A DNA stretch of 50,035 bases from Clostridium sp. 28_12 (GTDB lineage Bacteria > Bacillota > Clostridia > TANB77 > CAG-508), in contig MNRR01000022.1 of the NCBI GenBank assembly GCA_001916055.1, positions 1 through 50,035 on the forward strand, in the 5' to 3' direction. The position numbers and the translations under genes were made by a program. This document shows positions 31,440 through 40,271 of the stretch, piece by piece (position 1 is the first letter of the stretch; the number at the start of each line of letters is the position of its first letter). The notes beneath the pieces are model-generated. The model was not told the DNA's origin. It did not search any database and worked only from the letters and a program-made list of their open reading frames with translations.

Positions 31440-33194
31440 ATGAAAGCAATAGAAATAAGAAATAAATATTTGAATTTTTTTAAAGAACATGGACATACAG
31501 TAATACCATCAGCACCATTAATACCAGAAAATGATCCATCAGTACTATTTACAACAGCAGGAATGCAACCATTAGTACCATATTTGTTAGGAGAACCACA
31601 TCCTGCAGGAAAGAGACTTACAGATTATCAAAAATGTGTAAGAACAAATGACATAGATGAAGTTGGAGATAATCGTCATTTAACATATTTCGAAATGTTA
31701 GGAAATTGGTCATTAGGAGATTATTTTAAAGAAGAATCAATCCAAATGAGTTATGATTTTTTAACAAAAGAATTAGGAATCCCAGCAGAAAAATTATCTG
31801 TAACATGTTTTGCGGGAGATGAAGATTGTGCAAGAGATGAAGTTACAGCATCATGCTGGAAAAAGGCAGGAATTCCAGAAGAAAGAATATATTATTTTGG
31901 AAAAGATGATAACTGGTGGATAGCAGGAGAAACAGGACCTTGTGGACCAGATACAGAAATGTTCTATGATACAGGAAAGCCAAAGTGTTCAGAAGAATGT
32001 AATCCATCATGTGGATGTGGAAAATATGTTGAAATTTGGAACAATGTATTTATGGAATTCTATAAAGATGAAAATGGAAAATATTCAAAATTAAAACAAC
32101 ACAATGTAGATACAGGATTAGGACTTGAAAGAATGGCAATGTTATTACAAGGAAAAGAAACACCATTTGAAACTGAATTATTTGCACCGATAATGGATAA
32201 ACTAGTAGAACTACAAAAAGTAGATAATATTGCAAGTAGGAGAATTGTAGCAGAACATTTACGTTCAAGTATGATGATTATATGTGATGGTGGAAGACCA
32301 AGTAATGTAGACAGAGGATATATATTAAGAAGATTAATTCGTAGAATGGTTAGACATATGAATAAATTACAAATATCATTAGATGAATTAGTAACATTAA
32401 TAGACTTAAATGTGGAAAACTTAAAAGAAATGTATCCTTCACTTGAAATAAATAAAGAAACAATAAAAACAGTAATAATAGAAGAAAAAGATAAATTTGT
32501 AAAAACACTAGTAAAAGGTGAAAAAGAATTTGAAAAAGAAGTTGGACAAGTAAAAGCACAAGGTGAAAATATAGTGCCTGGAAAAGTTGTATTTAGATTA
32601 TATGATACATATGGATTTCCACCAGAAGTAACAGAAGAATTAGCTGCTGAAAGCGGAATGAGCATTGACAAAAAAGAATTTGAAAAATTATTTAAAGAAC
32701 ATCAAGAAAAATCTAGAGCAGGCTCAGAACAAAAATTCAAAGGTGGATTAGCATCAACAGGAGAAATTGAAACTAAATACCATACAGCAACACATCTTTT
32801 AAATGCTGCGTTAAAACAAGTACTTGGTTCACATGTACATCAAAGAGGAAGTAACATTACAGCAGAAAGAATGAGATTTGACTTTTCGCATCCTACAAAA
32901 ATGACAGATGAAGAGAAAAAGGCAACAGAAGATTTAGTAAATGAATGGATAAAAGAGGCAATACCAGTAGAGCATTTAGAAATGAAAAAAGATGATGCAA
33001 TAAAAATGGGTGCAGAAGCAATGTTTATAGAAAAATATGGAGATATAGTTTCTGTTTATAAAATAGGAGACAAGTCAATTGAATTATGTGGAGGACCTCA
33101 TGTACATAATACATCTGAATTAGGACATTTTAGAATAAAGAAAGAAGAATCTAGTTCATCAGGCGTTAGAAGAATAAAAGCTATATTAGATTAA
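31440..33194 (+). CDS. alaS: Alanine-tRNA ligase, short form
   Basis: 584 residues against about 875 in Escherichia coli. The class II catalytic core is complete (FTTAGMQPLVPYLLG, RTNDIDEVG, YFEMLGNWSLGDYF, GLGLERMA). The editing domain keeps its zinc ligands HTATH (448, 452) and CGGPH (550, 554), with the same internal spacing as the E. coli enzyme. Two parts are missing. One is about 115 residues between the tRNA-recognition region and the editing domain; the other is the whole C-Ala domain, since the protein ends at GVRRIKAILD right after the editing core. It charges tRNA(Ala) and hydrolyses mischarged Ser/Gly-tRNA. It lies 15 bp before the HIT gene. Confidence 0.95.
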   Translation: MKAIEIRNKYLNFFKEHGHTVIPSAPLIPENDPSVLFTTAGMQPLVPYLLGEPHPAGKRLTDYQKCVRTNDIDEVGDNRHLTYFEMLGNWSLGDYFKEESIQMSYDFLTKELGIPAEKLSVTCFAGDEDCARDEVTASCWKKAGIPEERIYYFGKDDNWWIAGETGPCGPDTEMFYDTGKPKCSEECNPSCGCGKYVEIWNNVFMEFYKDENGKYSKLKQHNVDTGLGLERMAMLLQGKETPFETELFAPIMDKLVELQKVDNIASRRIVAEHLRSSMMIICDGGRPSNVDRGYILRRLIRRMVRHMNKLQISLDELVTLIDLNVENLKEMYPSLEINKETIKTVIIEEKDKFVKTLVKGEKEFEKEVGQVKAQGENIVPGKVVFRLYDTYGFPPEVTEELAAESGMSIDKKEFEKLFKEHQEKSRAGSEQKFKGGLASTGEIETKYHTATHLLNAALKQVLGSHVHQRGSNITAERMRFDFSHPTKMTDEEKKATEDLVNEWIKEAIPVEHLEMKKDDAIKMGAEAMFIEKYGDIVSVYKIGDKSIELCGGPHVHNTSELGHFRIKKEESSSSGVRRIKAILD

Positions 33195-33209
33195 TAAAGG
33201 AGAAAAACT

Positions 33210-33557
33210 ATGGATGAAAATTGTATATTTTGTAAAATTATAAAAGGAGAAATCCCATCAAGTAAAGTGTATGAAGATGAAGAAGTACTTGCGTTTAATG
33301 ATATAAACCCAGCAGCACCAATACATGTGTTAGTTATACCCAAAAAACATATAGCTTCATTAGCTGATATGGAAGAGGTAGATCAAAAAATAATTAGCAA
33401 AATTTATAAGGTAATTAATGAAATTGCAGAAAAGCAAGGATTCAAAGAAAAAGGATATAGAGTAATAGTAAACTGTGGAAAAGATGGAGGACAAGAAGTA
33501 GGACATTTGCATTTTCATTTATTAGCAGGAAAACAATTAGGCGAAAAAATAGTCTAA
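33210..33557 (+). CDS. HIT-family nucleotide-binding hydrolase
   Basis: 115 residues, HINT branch. NCIFCKIIKGEIPSSKVYED opens the protein, HVLVIPKKH is the middle motif and HLHFHLLAGK the His triad. Purine nucleoside phosphoramidase activity (AMP-lysine, AMP-alanine) is known for the family. It is the next gene after alaS, 15 bp away. Hydrolysis of aminoacyl-adenylates is a family activity, which makes the pairing sensible, though that is inference. Confidence 0.92.
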   Translation: MDENCIFCKIIKGEIPSSKVYEDEEVLAFNDINPAAPIHVLVIPKKHIASLADMEEVDQKIISKIYKVINEIAEKQGFKEKGYRVIVNCGKDGGQEVGHLHFHLLAGKQLGEKIV

Positions 33558-33568
33558 AAAGCTACCAT

Positions 33569-33594
33569 TTTATTATAACATATGTTATAATAAA
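33569..33594. promoter_or_regulatory. 26-bp perfect palindrome before the sortase gene
   Basis: Arms TTTATTATAACAT (33569-33581) and ATGTTATAATAAA (33582-33594) with no loop. It contains TATAAT (33587-33592), a likely -10, so a bound protein would block transcription of the sortase gene. Lack of loop and T-run argues against a terminator. Confidence 0.5.
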
Positions 33595-33625
33595 TATATA
33601 AGGAAAAAAGTGGAGGTGTTTGCTA

Positions 33626-34300
33626 ATGAATAAAAAATATAGTAATTTTTTAACAATACTTTTAGTAGTAATCATAATAGCAATATTAGTAATTATAGGT
33701 GTTTTAGGTTATAAATACTATAAAACATATGTGACAAAGAATAGTTCACAAGACTTTGTTGATAATTTTGTGGATAGTTCAACAGATGGTCAAAAAAATA
33801 ATAAGAACAATGATAGTACAAATGATATTCAATATGATGGAATTGATGAAGGAGAAAAAACAGAAACAGATACATCAACTGGAAAGAAAAAACAATATAA
33901 CGGTTTTGATGTAGCTGGGACTATAGAAATTCCAGCAACTGGATTAAAATGTCCAATATTGGAACAATATACATATTCTCCAAAAGCACTAGAAACATCA
34001 GTAGTTGTATTATATGGAGTAGGTTTAAATCAACCTGGAAATACTACAATTGCAGGACATAACTATAGAAATGGATTGTTTTTCTCTAATAACAAGAAAT
34101 TGAATATTGGAGATAAAATATATATTACTGATTCATCAGGAAGAAGAGTTGCATATACAATTTATAATAAATATGAAGCTGATGAAAATGAATCAGACTA
34201 CATAACAAGAGACACACAAGGAGTAACTGAAATATCACTAACAACATGTACAGATGATAGTAAAGCAAGAATAATAATATTAGCAAAAGCAGATATATAG
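33626..34300 (+). CDS. Sortase (class D-like)
   Basis: 224 residues. N-terminal transmembrane segment (8-30), an acidic Asn/Asp-rich linker (about 45-90) and a sortase domain (about 95-224). The catalytic His is in TTIAGHNYRNG, the Cys in ISLTTCTDDSKARIII, followed by the Arg that completes the triad. It joins sorting-motif proteins to the wall or to each other outside the membrane; no LPxTG substrate is in the window. Start 33626 follows GGAGGTG; a TTG two codons earlier is possible. Closed by a long hairpin terminator. Confidence 0.88.
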   Translation: MNKKYSNFLTILLVVIIIAILVIIGVLGYKYYKTYVTKNSSQDFVDNFVDSSTDGQKNNKNNDSTNDIQYDGIDEGEKTETDTSTGKKKQYNGFDVAGTIEIPATGLKCPILEQYTYSPKALETSVVVLYGVGLNQPGNTTIAGHNYRNGLFFSNNKKLNIGDKIYITDSSGRRVAYTIYNKYEADENESDYITRDTQGVTEISLTTCTDDSKARIIILAKADI

Positions 34301-34306
34301 GAAATC

Positions 34307-34346
34307 AAAGAGGACATGTTTATAAAAACATACCCTCTTTTTATTA
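34307..34346 (+). terminator. Terminator after sortase
   Basis: 15-bp stem with two internal mismatches, AAAGAGG...ATGTTT (34307-34321) with AAACAT...CCTCTTT (34326-34340), then T-run. Confidence 0.8.
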
Positions 34347-34373
34347 TATTATTAAGAAAGGATTGCTAGAAAA

Positions 34374-36380
34374 ATGGATAAGAAACAAGCAGAAAAAAGA
34401 ATAAAAGAATTAAGAAAAACAGTAGAATATCATGCGAAAAAATACTATGATGAAGATAAACCTGAGATAACAGATTTTGAATATGATATGATGATGTTAG
34501 AATTAAGAACACTTGAAAGTCAATATCCAGAACTTATTACAAAAACATCTTTAACTCAAAGAGTAGGTGGAACAGTAAAAGAAGGATTTCAAAAAGTAGA
34601 ACATGAAGTTCCATTACAGAGTTTACAAGATGTTTTTAATTTTGAAGAAATAGAGGCATTTGATGAAAGAGTAAAAAAACAAGCAGAAGAAAATGAAATA
34701 CAAAATCCTAAATATGTTGTTGAAACAAAAATTGATGGACTATCAGCAGCACTAGAATATGTTGATGGAAAGTTTGTAAGAGGAGCAACAAGAGGAAATG
34801 GTTTGGTTGGAGAGGATGTAACTGAAAATTTAAAAACAGTAAAAACAATACCACAGGAATTATCAGAAAAAATTAATATAACTGTAAGAGGAGAAGTCTT
34901 TATTTCTAAAAAAGATTTTGAGAAGATGAATCAAGAAAGAGAAGAAAATGAAGAAGAATTATTTGCAAATGCACGTAATGCAGCAGCTGGATCATTAAGA
35001 CAATTAGACAGTAATATAACCAAAAAAAGACCATTAGATATATACATTTTTAATGTGCAAAAAATTGAAGGCAAAGAATTTAATTCTCATTTTGAAGAAC
35101 TTGAATATTTGAGCAAATTGGGCTTTAATGTAAATCCTGTTAGAATTTATTGTGATAATATTGAAGAAGTTAAAAAAGCAATAAATAAAATAGGAGAAGA
35201 TAGAGAAAGTTTAACATTTGGAATTGATGGAGCAGTAGTAAAAGTAGATGATTTAAAATTAAGAGAAATAATGGGAACAACAAGCAAAGTTCCTAAATGG
35301 GCAATAGCATATAAATATCCACCAGAAAGAAAAGAAACAATCTTAAAAGACATTGTTTGCCAAGTTGGTAGAACAGGGGTTATAACACCTATGGCAATAT
35401 TAGAACCAGTAAAGGTTGCAGGTTCAACAATATCTAAAACAACACTTCATAATGAAGATTTTATAAAAGAAAAAGGATTAAAAATAGGAGATACTGTAAT
35501 AATTCAAAAAGCAGGAGATGTTATACCAGAGATTGTTGAAGCAGTTATTTCTAAAAGAACTGGCGAGGAAAAAGATTTTGAAATGCCAAGAGTATGCCCA
35601 GTATGTGGTGCAGAAGCGGTTAGAGAAGAAGGAGAAGCAGCAGTAAGGTGTACTGGAATTGAATGTCCTGCAAAACTTTATAGAAACTTAGTTCATTTTG
35701 TATCAAGAGAAGCAATGAATATAGATGGACTAGGAGAAAGTATTATAGGAATATTACTAGAGAAAAAAATGATTGCAAATATTGCAGACATATATGATTT
35801 GAAATTTGAAGATATAGCATCATTAAAGAAAAATGGAAAGAAATTTGCACAAAATTTAATTGATAGCATAAATGCAAGTAAGCAGAATGATTTATATAGA
35901 TTAATAACAGCATTAGGAATTAGACATGTAGGAACAAAAGCAGCTAAAATTTTAGCAAAAAGATATGAGAATATGGATAATTTATTAGAGGCAACAATAG
36001 AAAGTTTGAATCAGGTAGAGGAAATTGGACCAATTGTGGCGAATAGTATAAGAGAATTTTTTGAACAAGAGCAAACTAAGGACTTATTAAAGAGATTAAA
36101 AGAAGCTGGAATAAATATGAGTAGACTAAAGGAAGATGATGGAGACGATAGATTCTCTGGAAAAACTTTTGTTCTAACAGGAACACTTGAAAAATACTCA
36201 AGAGAAGAAGCATCAAATTTAATAGAAAAATTTGGAGGAAAAACATCAAGTTCAGTTTCTAAAAAAACAAGTTATTTATTAGCAGGTGAAGATGCAGGAA
36301 GTAAACTTACAAAAGCTCAAAGTCTAGGAGTTCAAATCATTAGTGAAGAAGAATTTAACAAAATGTGCAGTGGAACATAA
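34374..36380 (+). CDS. ligA: NAD-dependent DNA ligase
   Basis: 668 residues, normal length. Adenylation motif ETKIDGLSAALEY (Lys near 118), OB-fold with GRTGVITPMAILEPV, zinc finger CPVCG...CTGIECPAK near 410-430, helix-hairpin-helix repeats (about 450-570), and BRCT domain (about 590-668) starting FSGKTFVLTGTL. It seals nicks in replication and repair with NAD+ as cofactor. It begins a plus-strand series with an 81-residue unknown protein and folD. Confidence 0.98.
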   Translation: MDKKQAEKRIKELRKTVEYHAKKYYDEDKPEITDFEYDMMMLELRTLESQYPELITKTSLTQRVGGTVKEGFQKVEHEVPLQSLQDVFNFEEIEAFDERVKKQAEENEIQNPKYVVETKIDGLSAALEYVDGKFVRGATRGNGLVGEDVTENLKTVKTIPQELSEKINITVRGEVFISKKDFEKMNQEREENEEELFANARNAAAGSLRQLDSNITKKRPLDIYIFNVQKIEGKEFNSHFEELEYLSKLGFNVNPVRIYCDNIEEVKKAINKIGEDRESLTFGIDGAVVKVDDLKLREIMGTTSKVPKWAIAYKYPPERKETILKDIVCQVGRTGVITPMAILEPVKVAGSTISKTTLHNEDFIKEKGLKIGDTVIIQKAGDVIPEIVEAVISKRTGEEKDFEMPRVCPVCGAEAVREEGEAAVRCTGIECPAKLYRNLVHFVSREAMNIDGLGESIIGILLEKKMIANIADIYDLKFEDIASLKKNGKKFAQNLIDSINASKQNDLYRLITALGIRHVGTKAAKILAKRYENMDNLLEATIESLNQVEEIGPIVANSIREFFEQEQTKDLLKRLKEAGINMSRLKEDDGDDRFSGKTFVLTGTLEKYSREEASNLIEKFGGKTSSSVSKKTSYLLAGEDAGSKLTKAQSLGVQIISEEEFNKMCSGT

Positions 36381-36403
36381 AAAATGTTTCAGAAAGGAGA
36401 ATC

Positions 36404-36649
36404 ATGGAAAATTATACTTTTGAAGATATGTGGTTGGATTTAAAAAATGGATATCAAATATATTACACATATGTACGAAATAGATATGTTTTATTTAAAA
36501 CAGCCAAAAATTGTTATACTCAAAAATTAATATCAGATAATCCTAAAAATCCACAACCAAGAATGACAATGCTTACTTTAAAAAGAGTTAAAGAAATTTT
36601 TCCACATATGGAAGATATTGAGTATAAGATTTCAGATGATATATTATAA
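36404..36649 (+). CDS. Small unknown protein between ligA and folD
   Basis: 81 residues, starting MENYTFEDMWLDLKNGYQIY. I do not recognise it. The aromatic-rich centre (YYTYVRNRYVLFKTAKNCYTQKL) and the end LTLKRVKEIFPHMEDIEYK look like a small alpha/beta domain that could bind a ligand or protein. Start 36404 follows AAAGGAGA; the open frame extends 13 codons upstream into ligA. The stop is 2 bp before folD, so translation is probably coupled. Confidence 0.65.
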   Translation: MENYTFEDMWLDLKNGYQIYYTYVRNRYVLFKTAKNCYTQKLISDNPKNPQPRMTMLTLKRVKEIFPHMEDIEYKISDDIL

Positions 36650-36651
36650 AA

Positions 36652-37491
36652 ATGGAAATATTAGATGGAAAAAAATTATCAAATGAGATAATAGAAGAAC
36701 TAAAGGTAAGATGTGATGAATTAAAAGAAAAAGGAATAAAGCCAAAATTCGCAGTAATAATGGTTGGAAATGATAAGGCATCACAAATATATGTAAAAAA
36801 TAAAAGAAAAGCATGTGAAAGAATCGGAATTGAATGTGTTGAATGTTTTTTAGATGAAAATATACAACAAAAGGAATTAATAGATAAAATCAAAGAGTTA
36901 AATTCAGATAATACAATTCATGGAATACTATTGCAGAGTCCAATTCCGAAACATTTAAATATTAATGAAGCATTTGAAACAATTTCTCCAAAGAAAGATG
37001 TTGATGGCTTTAATCCTACAAATGTGGGAAAACTGTGCTTAAATCAAAATACATTCGTATCTTGCACACCATTTGGAATTATAAAATTGCTAGATAAATA
37101 CGGTATTGATTTAGCCGGAAAAAAGGTAACAATTATAGGAAGAAGTAATATTGTTGGAAAACCATTAATTCAATGCTTTTTAAATAAAAATGCTACAGTA
37201 ACAATTTGTCATTCTAAGACAGATGATATAAAAGAACATACTAAAGATGCAGATATTGTTGTTGTTGCAATAGGAAAGCCTAAATTCTTAAAAGAAAATA
37301 TGGTAAAGAAAAATTCAGTTATAATTGATGTTGGAATAAATAGAGATGACAACGGAAAAATAATAGGAGATGTAGATTTTGAAAATGTAAGCAAAAAATC
37401 AAGCTATATAACACCAGTTCCTGGGGGAGTTGGACCGATGACTATTGCAATGCTTATGAATAATGTAATTAAAGCAGCAGAAAATGTGTAG
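36652..37491 (+). CDS. folD: Methylenetetrahydrofolate dehydrogenase/cyclohydrolase
   Basis: 279 residues, normal length. The catalytic region near SQIYVKNKRKACERIGI, GILLQSPIPKHLN, KDVDGFNPTNVGKL and VTPVPGGVGPMT (here ITPVPGGVGPMT) is diagnostic. NADP-binding GRSNIVGKP lies near 165. It interconverts methylene-, methenyl- and formyl-tetrahydrofolate for purine, Met and thymidylate synthesis. The start is 2 bp after the preceding stop. Confidence 0.97.
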   Translation: MEILDGKKLSNEIIEELKVRCDELKEKGIKPKFAVIMVGNDKASQIYVKNKRKACERIGIECVECFLDENIQQKELIDKIKELNSDNTIHGILLQSPIPKHLNINEAFETISPKKDVDGFNPTNVGKLCLNQNTFVSCTPFGIIKLLDKYGIDLAGKKVTIIGRSNIVGKPLIQCFLNKNATVTICHSKTDDIKEHTKDADIVVVAIGKPKFLKENMVKKNSVIIDVGINRDDNGKIIGDVDFENVSKKSSYITPVPGGVGPMTIAMLMNNVIKAAENV

Positions 37492-37507
37492 GAAAATAGA
37501 TATAGGG

Positions 37508-37538
37508 GGCATATATAAAGATTATATATGTCTTTTTT
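37508..37538 (+). terminator. Hairpin between folD and dprA
   Basis: 11-bp stem GGCATATATAA (37508-37518) with TTATATATGTC (37522-37532), one G-T pair, followed by six T. Confidence 0.75.
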
Positions 37539-37561
37539 ATTGCATAAAAGAAAGGAGAAAA

Positions 37562-38233
37562 ATGAGAATAGAAGAAATTTCAATAGATTCAAAAAAATAT
37601 CCACAAAAGTTAAGAAATATTTATGATCCACCTAAAAAATTATATGTTTTAGGAAATAAGGAATTATTAAATAAGTTTGGAATTGCAATTGTTGGCTCAA
37701 GACAAGCTACACAATATGGAAAAATGAACTCTTATAATGTTGCAAAAGAGTTGAGCAAAAATGGAGTAGTAATAATAAGTGGACTAGCAGTAGGGATTGA
37801 CAGTTATTCACATTGGGGAGCGATAAAGGCTTTTGACATGAATTGGAATAGTGCTGGAACAGTTGCAGTATTAGGGAGTGGAATTGATAATATATACCCT
37901 AAAGAAAATATAAAATTAGCAAAAAATATAATAAAGTCAGGAGGATGTATAATTTCTGAATATTCAATAGGAACAAAACCAGAGAGATTACATTTTCCAC
38001 AAAGAAATAGAATAATAAGTGGAATCTCAAATGGTGTATTAGTAGTAGAAGCAACTAAAAAAAGTGGGGCACTAATAACTGCTGATTTTGCAATTGAACA
38101 AGGAAAAGATGTATATGCAATTCCAGGTGATATAAATAGAAAAGAAAGTGAAGGATGTAATGAACTTATTAAAGATGGTGCTATTCTGGTGACGTCATAT
38201 AAAGAAATATTAGAAAATTGTATTGAAAAATAA
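37562..38233 (+). CDS. dprA: DprA/Smf-type DNA-processing protein, short form
   Basis: 223 residues, shorter than the about 300 of Bacillus subtilis DprA: only the Rossmann-like core plus a short lead. Core motifs: AIVGSRQATQYG, ISGLAVGIDSYSHWGA, AVLGSGIDNIYP, SEYSIGTKPERLHFPQRNR. The SAM-like N-terminal and winged-helix C-terminal domains are absent. DprA loads RecA onto incoming single-stranded DNA during transformation; in many clostridia its role is unclear. Start 37562 follows AAAGGAGA. A longer frame reads back through the hairpin and is not believed. Confidence 0.9.
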   Translation: MRIEEISIDSKKYPQKLRNIYDPPKKLYVLGNKELLNKFGIAIVGSRQATQYGKMNSYNVAKELSKNGVVIISGLAVGIDSYSHWGAIKAFDMNWNSAGTVAVLGSGIDNIYPKENIKLAKNIIKSGGCIISEYSIGTKPERLHFPQRNRIISGISNGVLVVEATKKSGALITADFAIEQGKDVYAIPGDINRKESEGCNELIKDGAILVTSYKEILENCIEK

Positions 38234-38310
38234 AAAGGAAATGTGTATACTAAAGATATAAAAAGTACATAAGAAAGCAAGTTTGAGCTTTAAGAAAGGA
38301 ATGATAAAAA

Positions 38311-40083
38311 ATGGAAAATAGTGGAATTGAAAGTTTAGTAGATTTGATAGAAAGAATTGAGATTAATGAAGAAAACAGAGAGCAAATTAAAGAAATAAAA
38401 AAATTCATTGAAGAAGAAAATTATGTGGAAGCAATAAATTTGCTAAAAAAGTTAAAAAGTGAAGAAAAAATCAAGTTAAAAGAAATAAAAGAACCAAAAG
38501 AAAAAGTATTTGAAGAAGAATTTATACCAGAGGATGAAGAAACAGAAGAAAATGAACAAATATATCCTAAAAGATTGTTAAATAAAAAGTTAGAAGAAAA
38601 ATATATAGGTTTATTATTGGAAAATCCAAAGGCTATATCAATGTATTACATTTTACATGAAGACTGTTATTTTCAAAGTGAAGAAATGCTTAATATATAT
38701 AAAAGTGTATTGTTTACAGAAGGACAAGCATATGCACCACAAATTGCTAAGAATGAATTTAATTTTGCAAAAGAAGGAACTGAGACATATAAAAGAAAAG
38801 TTGAGTTAAGAGAAGAAGCACAAAAGGAAAAATATGATTTTGAAAAGACATATGTTGAATTAAGAAAATTGTTTGAGATAAGAAAAAATTACTTATCAAA
38901 TCCAATAAAGGAAATACAAGAAGAAATTATTAATATATTGGATTATGAGCTATATGATCAGATGACAATTCAAGAAGTTAAAGATGCAATAGTGCAAATA
39001 ACAACAACAGAGAAATTTAAAAGAGCAGTTTTAAGTAGAAATATTACCAATTTTTTATTAGCAGGAGACAACTCTCTAACTACAGGTTTAGAACTTCCTT
39101 TCCCAATATTAAGTGAAGTTTTTAAGGGAATAAGAAAAGGAGAAACAATGGCATATGCAATGCCATCAAACTCTGGAAAAAGTAGATTTACAATCAATAT
39201 TGCAACATATTTAGCATTTATACATCATAAAAAAGTACTAATAATTTCAAATGAAATGTCAGAGGATAAAATGAAATTGTGTTTAATTACGACTGTTTTG
39301 AATAATAAAGAAATCCAAAAACTGCATGGGCAAAAATTATCTAAAACAGAAGGAGAATTGCTTGAATTTAAATTTAGACCAGACAAAGGAGTATCTGCTA
39401 AAGTAGATGAAGAAGGTTTTGTTGTAAAAGAAGAAAATGAGACTCAGAAAGAATTTACTAAAAGACTTCTTGAAATATCAAGTGAATTTAGAAATACTAT
39501 AAAAGTAACAGAATGGATTGATGAACAACTTAAAAATTCAATATATTTTGTAAATATAACAAATCATACAAATGATGAATTAGAAAAAGTTATTTTAAAT
39601 TATTACTATAAAGAAAAGATAGAATACATGTTTTATGATACTTTAAAAACAGATACTGAAAATATAGGAAATGGAGAAGAATTAAAAAAGACTGCTACAA
39701 TTTTATCAAATTTAGCTCAAAACTTAAATATTTTTATTGCGTCATCTTTGCAATTAACAGAGAGTAGTACTTTACCTATAAACTTAAATATTAATGATTT
39801 GGCAGTAAGTAGAACAGTTAAAGAAGTTTTAGATACATTATGTTTGATAAAACAGATTCATAACGAAGATTTAAACAAATATGAATATTCCTTAGAAGAA
39901 GTAGATACTAAATTTTTTGATTTAAAGAAATACAAAGATCCTGATGTAAGATATTATGCATGTGTTGTAGATAAAAATAGAGCAGGAGCAAAACCTAAAG
40001 TAGTATTTAGATTAAATTTAGCTTATAACATGTGGGAAGAACTAGGATATTTGAGATTAAAATCATCAGAAGAAAATGAGTAA
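38311..40083 (+). CDS. DnaB/RecA-like ATPase with unusual N-terminal region
   Basis: 590 residues. The C-terminal half is a RecA-fold ATPase of the DnaB helicase type. Walker A reads AMPSNSGKSRF (near 280-290), Walker B is in EYMFYDTLK, and late motifs AVSRTVKEVLDTLCLIKQI and VVDKNRAGAKPKVVFRLN line up with DnaB. About 270 N-terminal residues are Lys/Glu-rich helical sequence without the usual DnaB N-terminal domain, and there is an insertion of about 90 residues after Walker A. It is not the main replicative helicase by its looks and could be phage- or element-derived. It is followed by the defence-flavoured genes. Confidence 0.7.
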   Translation: MENSGIESLVDLIERIEINEENREQIKEIKKFIEEENYVEAINLLKKLKSEEKIKLKEIKEPKEKVFEEEFIPEDEETEENEQIYPKRLLNKKLEEKYIGLLLENPKAISMYYILHEDCYFQSEEMLNIYKSVLFTEGQAYAPQIAKNEFNFAKEGTETYKRKVELREEAQKEKYDFEKTYVELRKLFEIRKNYLSNPIKEIQEEIINILDYELYDQMTIQEVKDAIVQITTTEKFKRAVLSRNITNFLLAGDNSLTTGLELPFPILSEVFKGIRKGETMAYAMPSNSGKSRFTINIATYLAFIHHKKVLIISNEMSEDKMKLCLITTVLNNKEIQKLHGQKLSKTEGELLEFKFRPDKGVSAKVDEEGFVVKEENETQKEFTKRLLEISSEFRNTIKVTEWIDEQLKNSIYFVNITNHTNDELEKVILNYYYKEKIEYMFYDTLKTDTENIGNGEELKKTATILSNLAQNLNIFIASSLQLTESSTLPINLNINDLAVSRTVKEVLDTLCLIKQIHNEDLNKYEYSLEEVDTKFFDLKKYKDPDVRYYACVVDKNRAGAKPKVVFRLNLAYNMWEELGYLRLKSSEENE

Positions 40084-40113
40084 AAGGTTTTGAAAGAACC
40101 TTTACTTATTTTT
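40083..40113 (+). terminator. Terminator after the DnaB-like gene
   Basis: 7-bp stem AAAGGTT (40083-40089) with AACCTTT (40097-40103), then a T-rich tract. Confidence 0.65.
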
Positions 40114-40203
40114 AAAATACTGTTATAGTTAGAATATAACGCGGAAAAAAGATAAACAATATGAAAAAAGTATAAAAAATATATAAAAAAACATGTAAAA
40201 ATA

Positions 40204-40232
40204 TTGACGAGTATAAAAAATGGTGATAATAT
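40204..40232 (+). promoter_or_regulatory. Promoter for the MrcB-domain gene
   Basis: TTGACG (40204-40209), 17 bp, TAATAT (40227-40232), 40 bp before ATG 40272. Confidence 0.6.
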
Positions 40233-40271
40233 TTAGAGGAAATATATTTCAAAAATAAAGGAAGAGGTAAA

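Noticed and set aside
32060..32671. 203-codon minus-strand frame inside alaS
   Set aside because: Antisense shadow of a fully motif-supported gene; Ser/Phe-rich nonsense protein.
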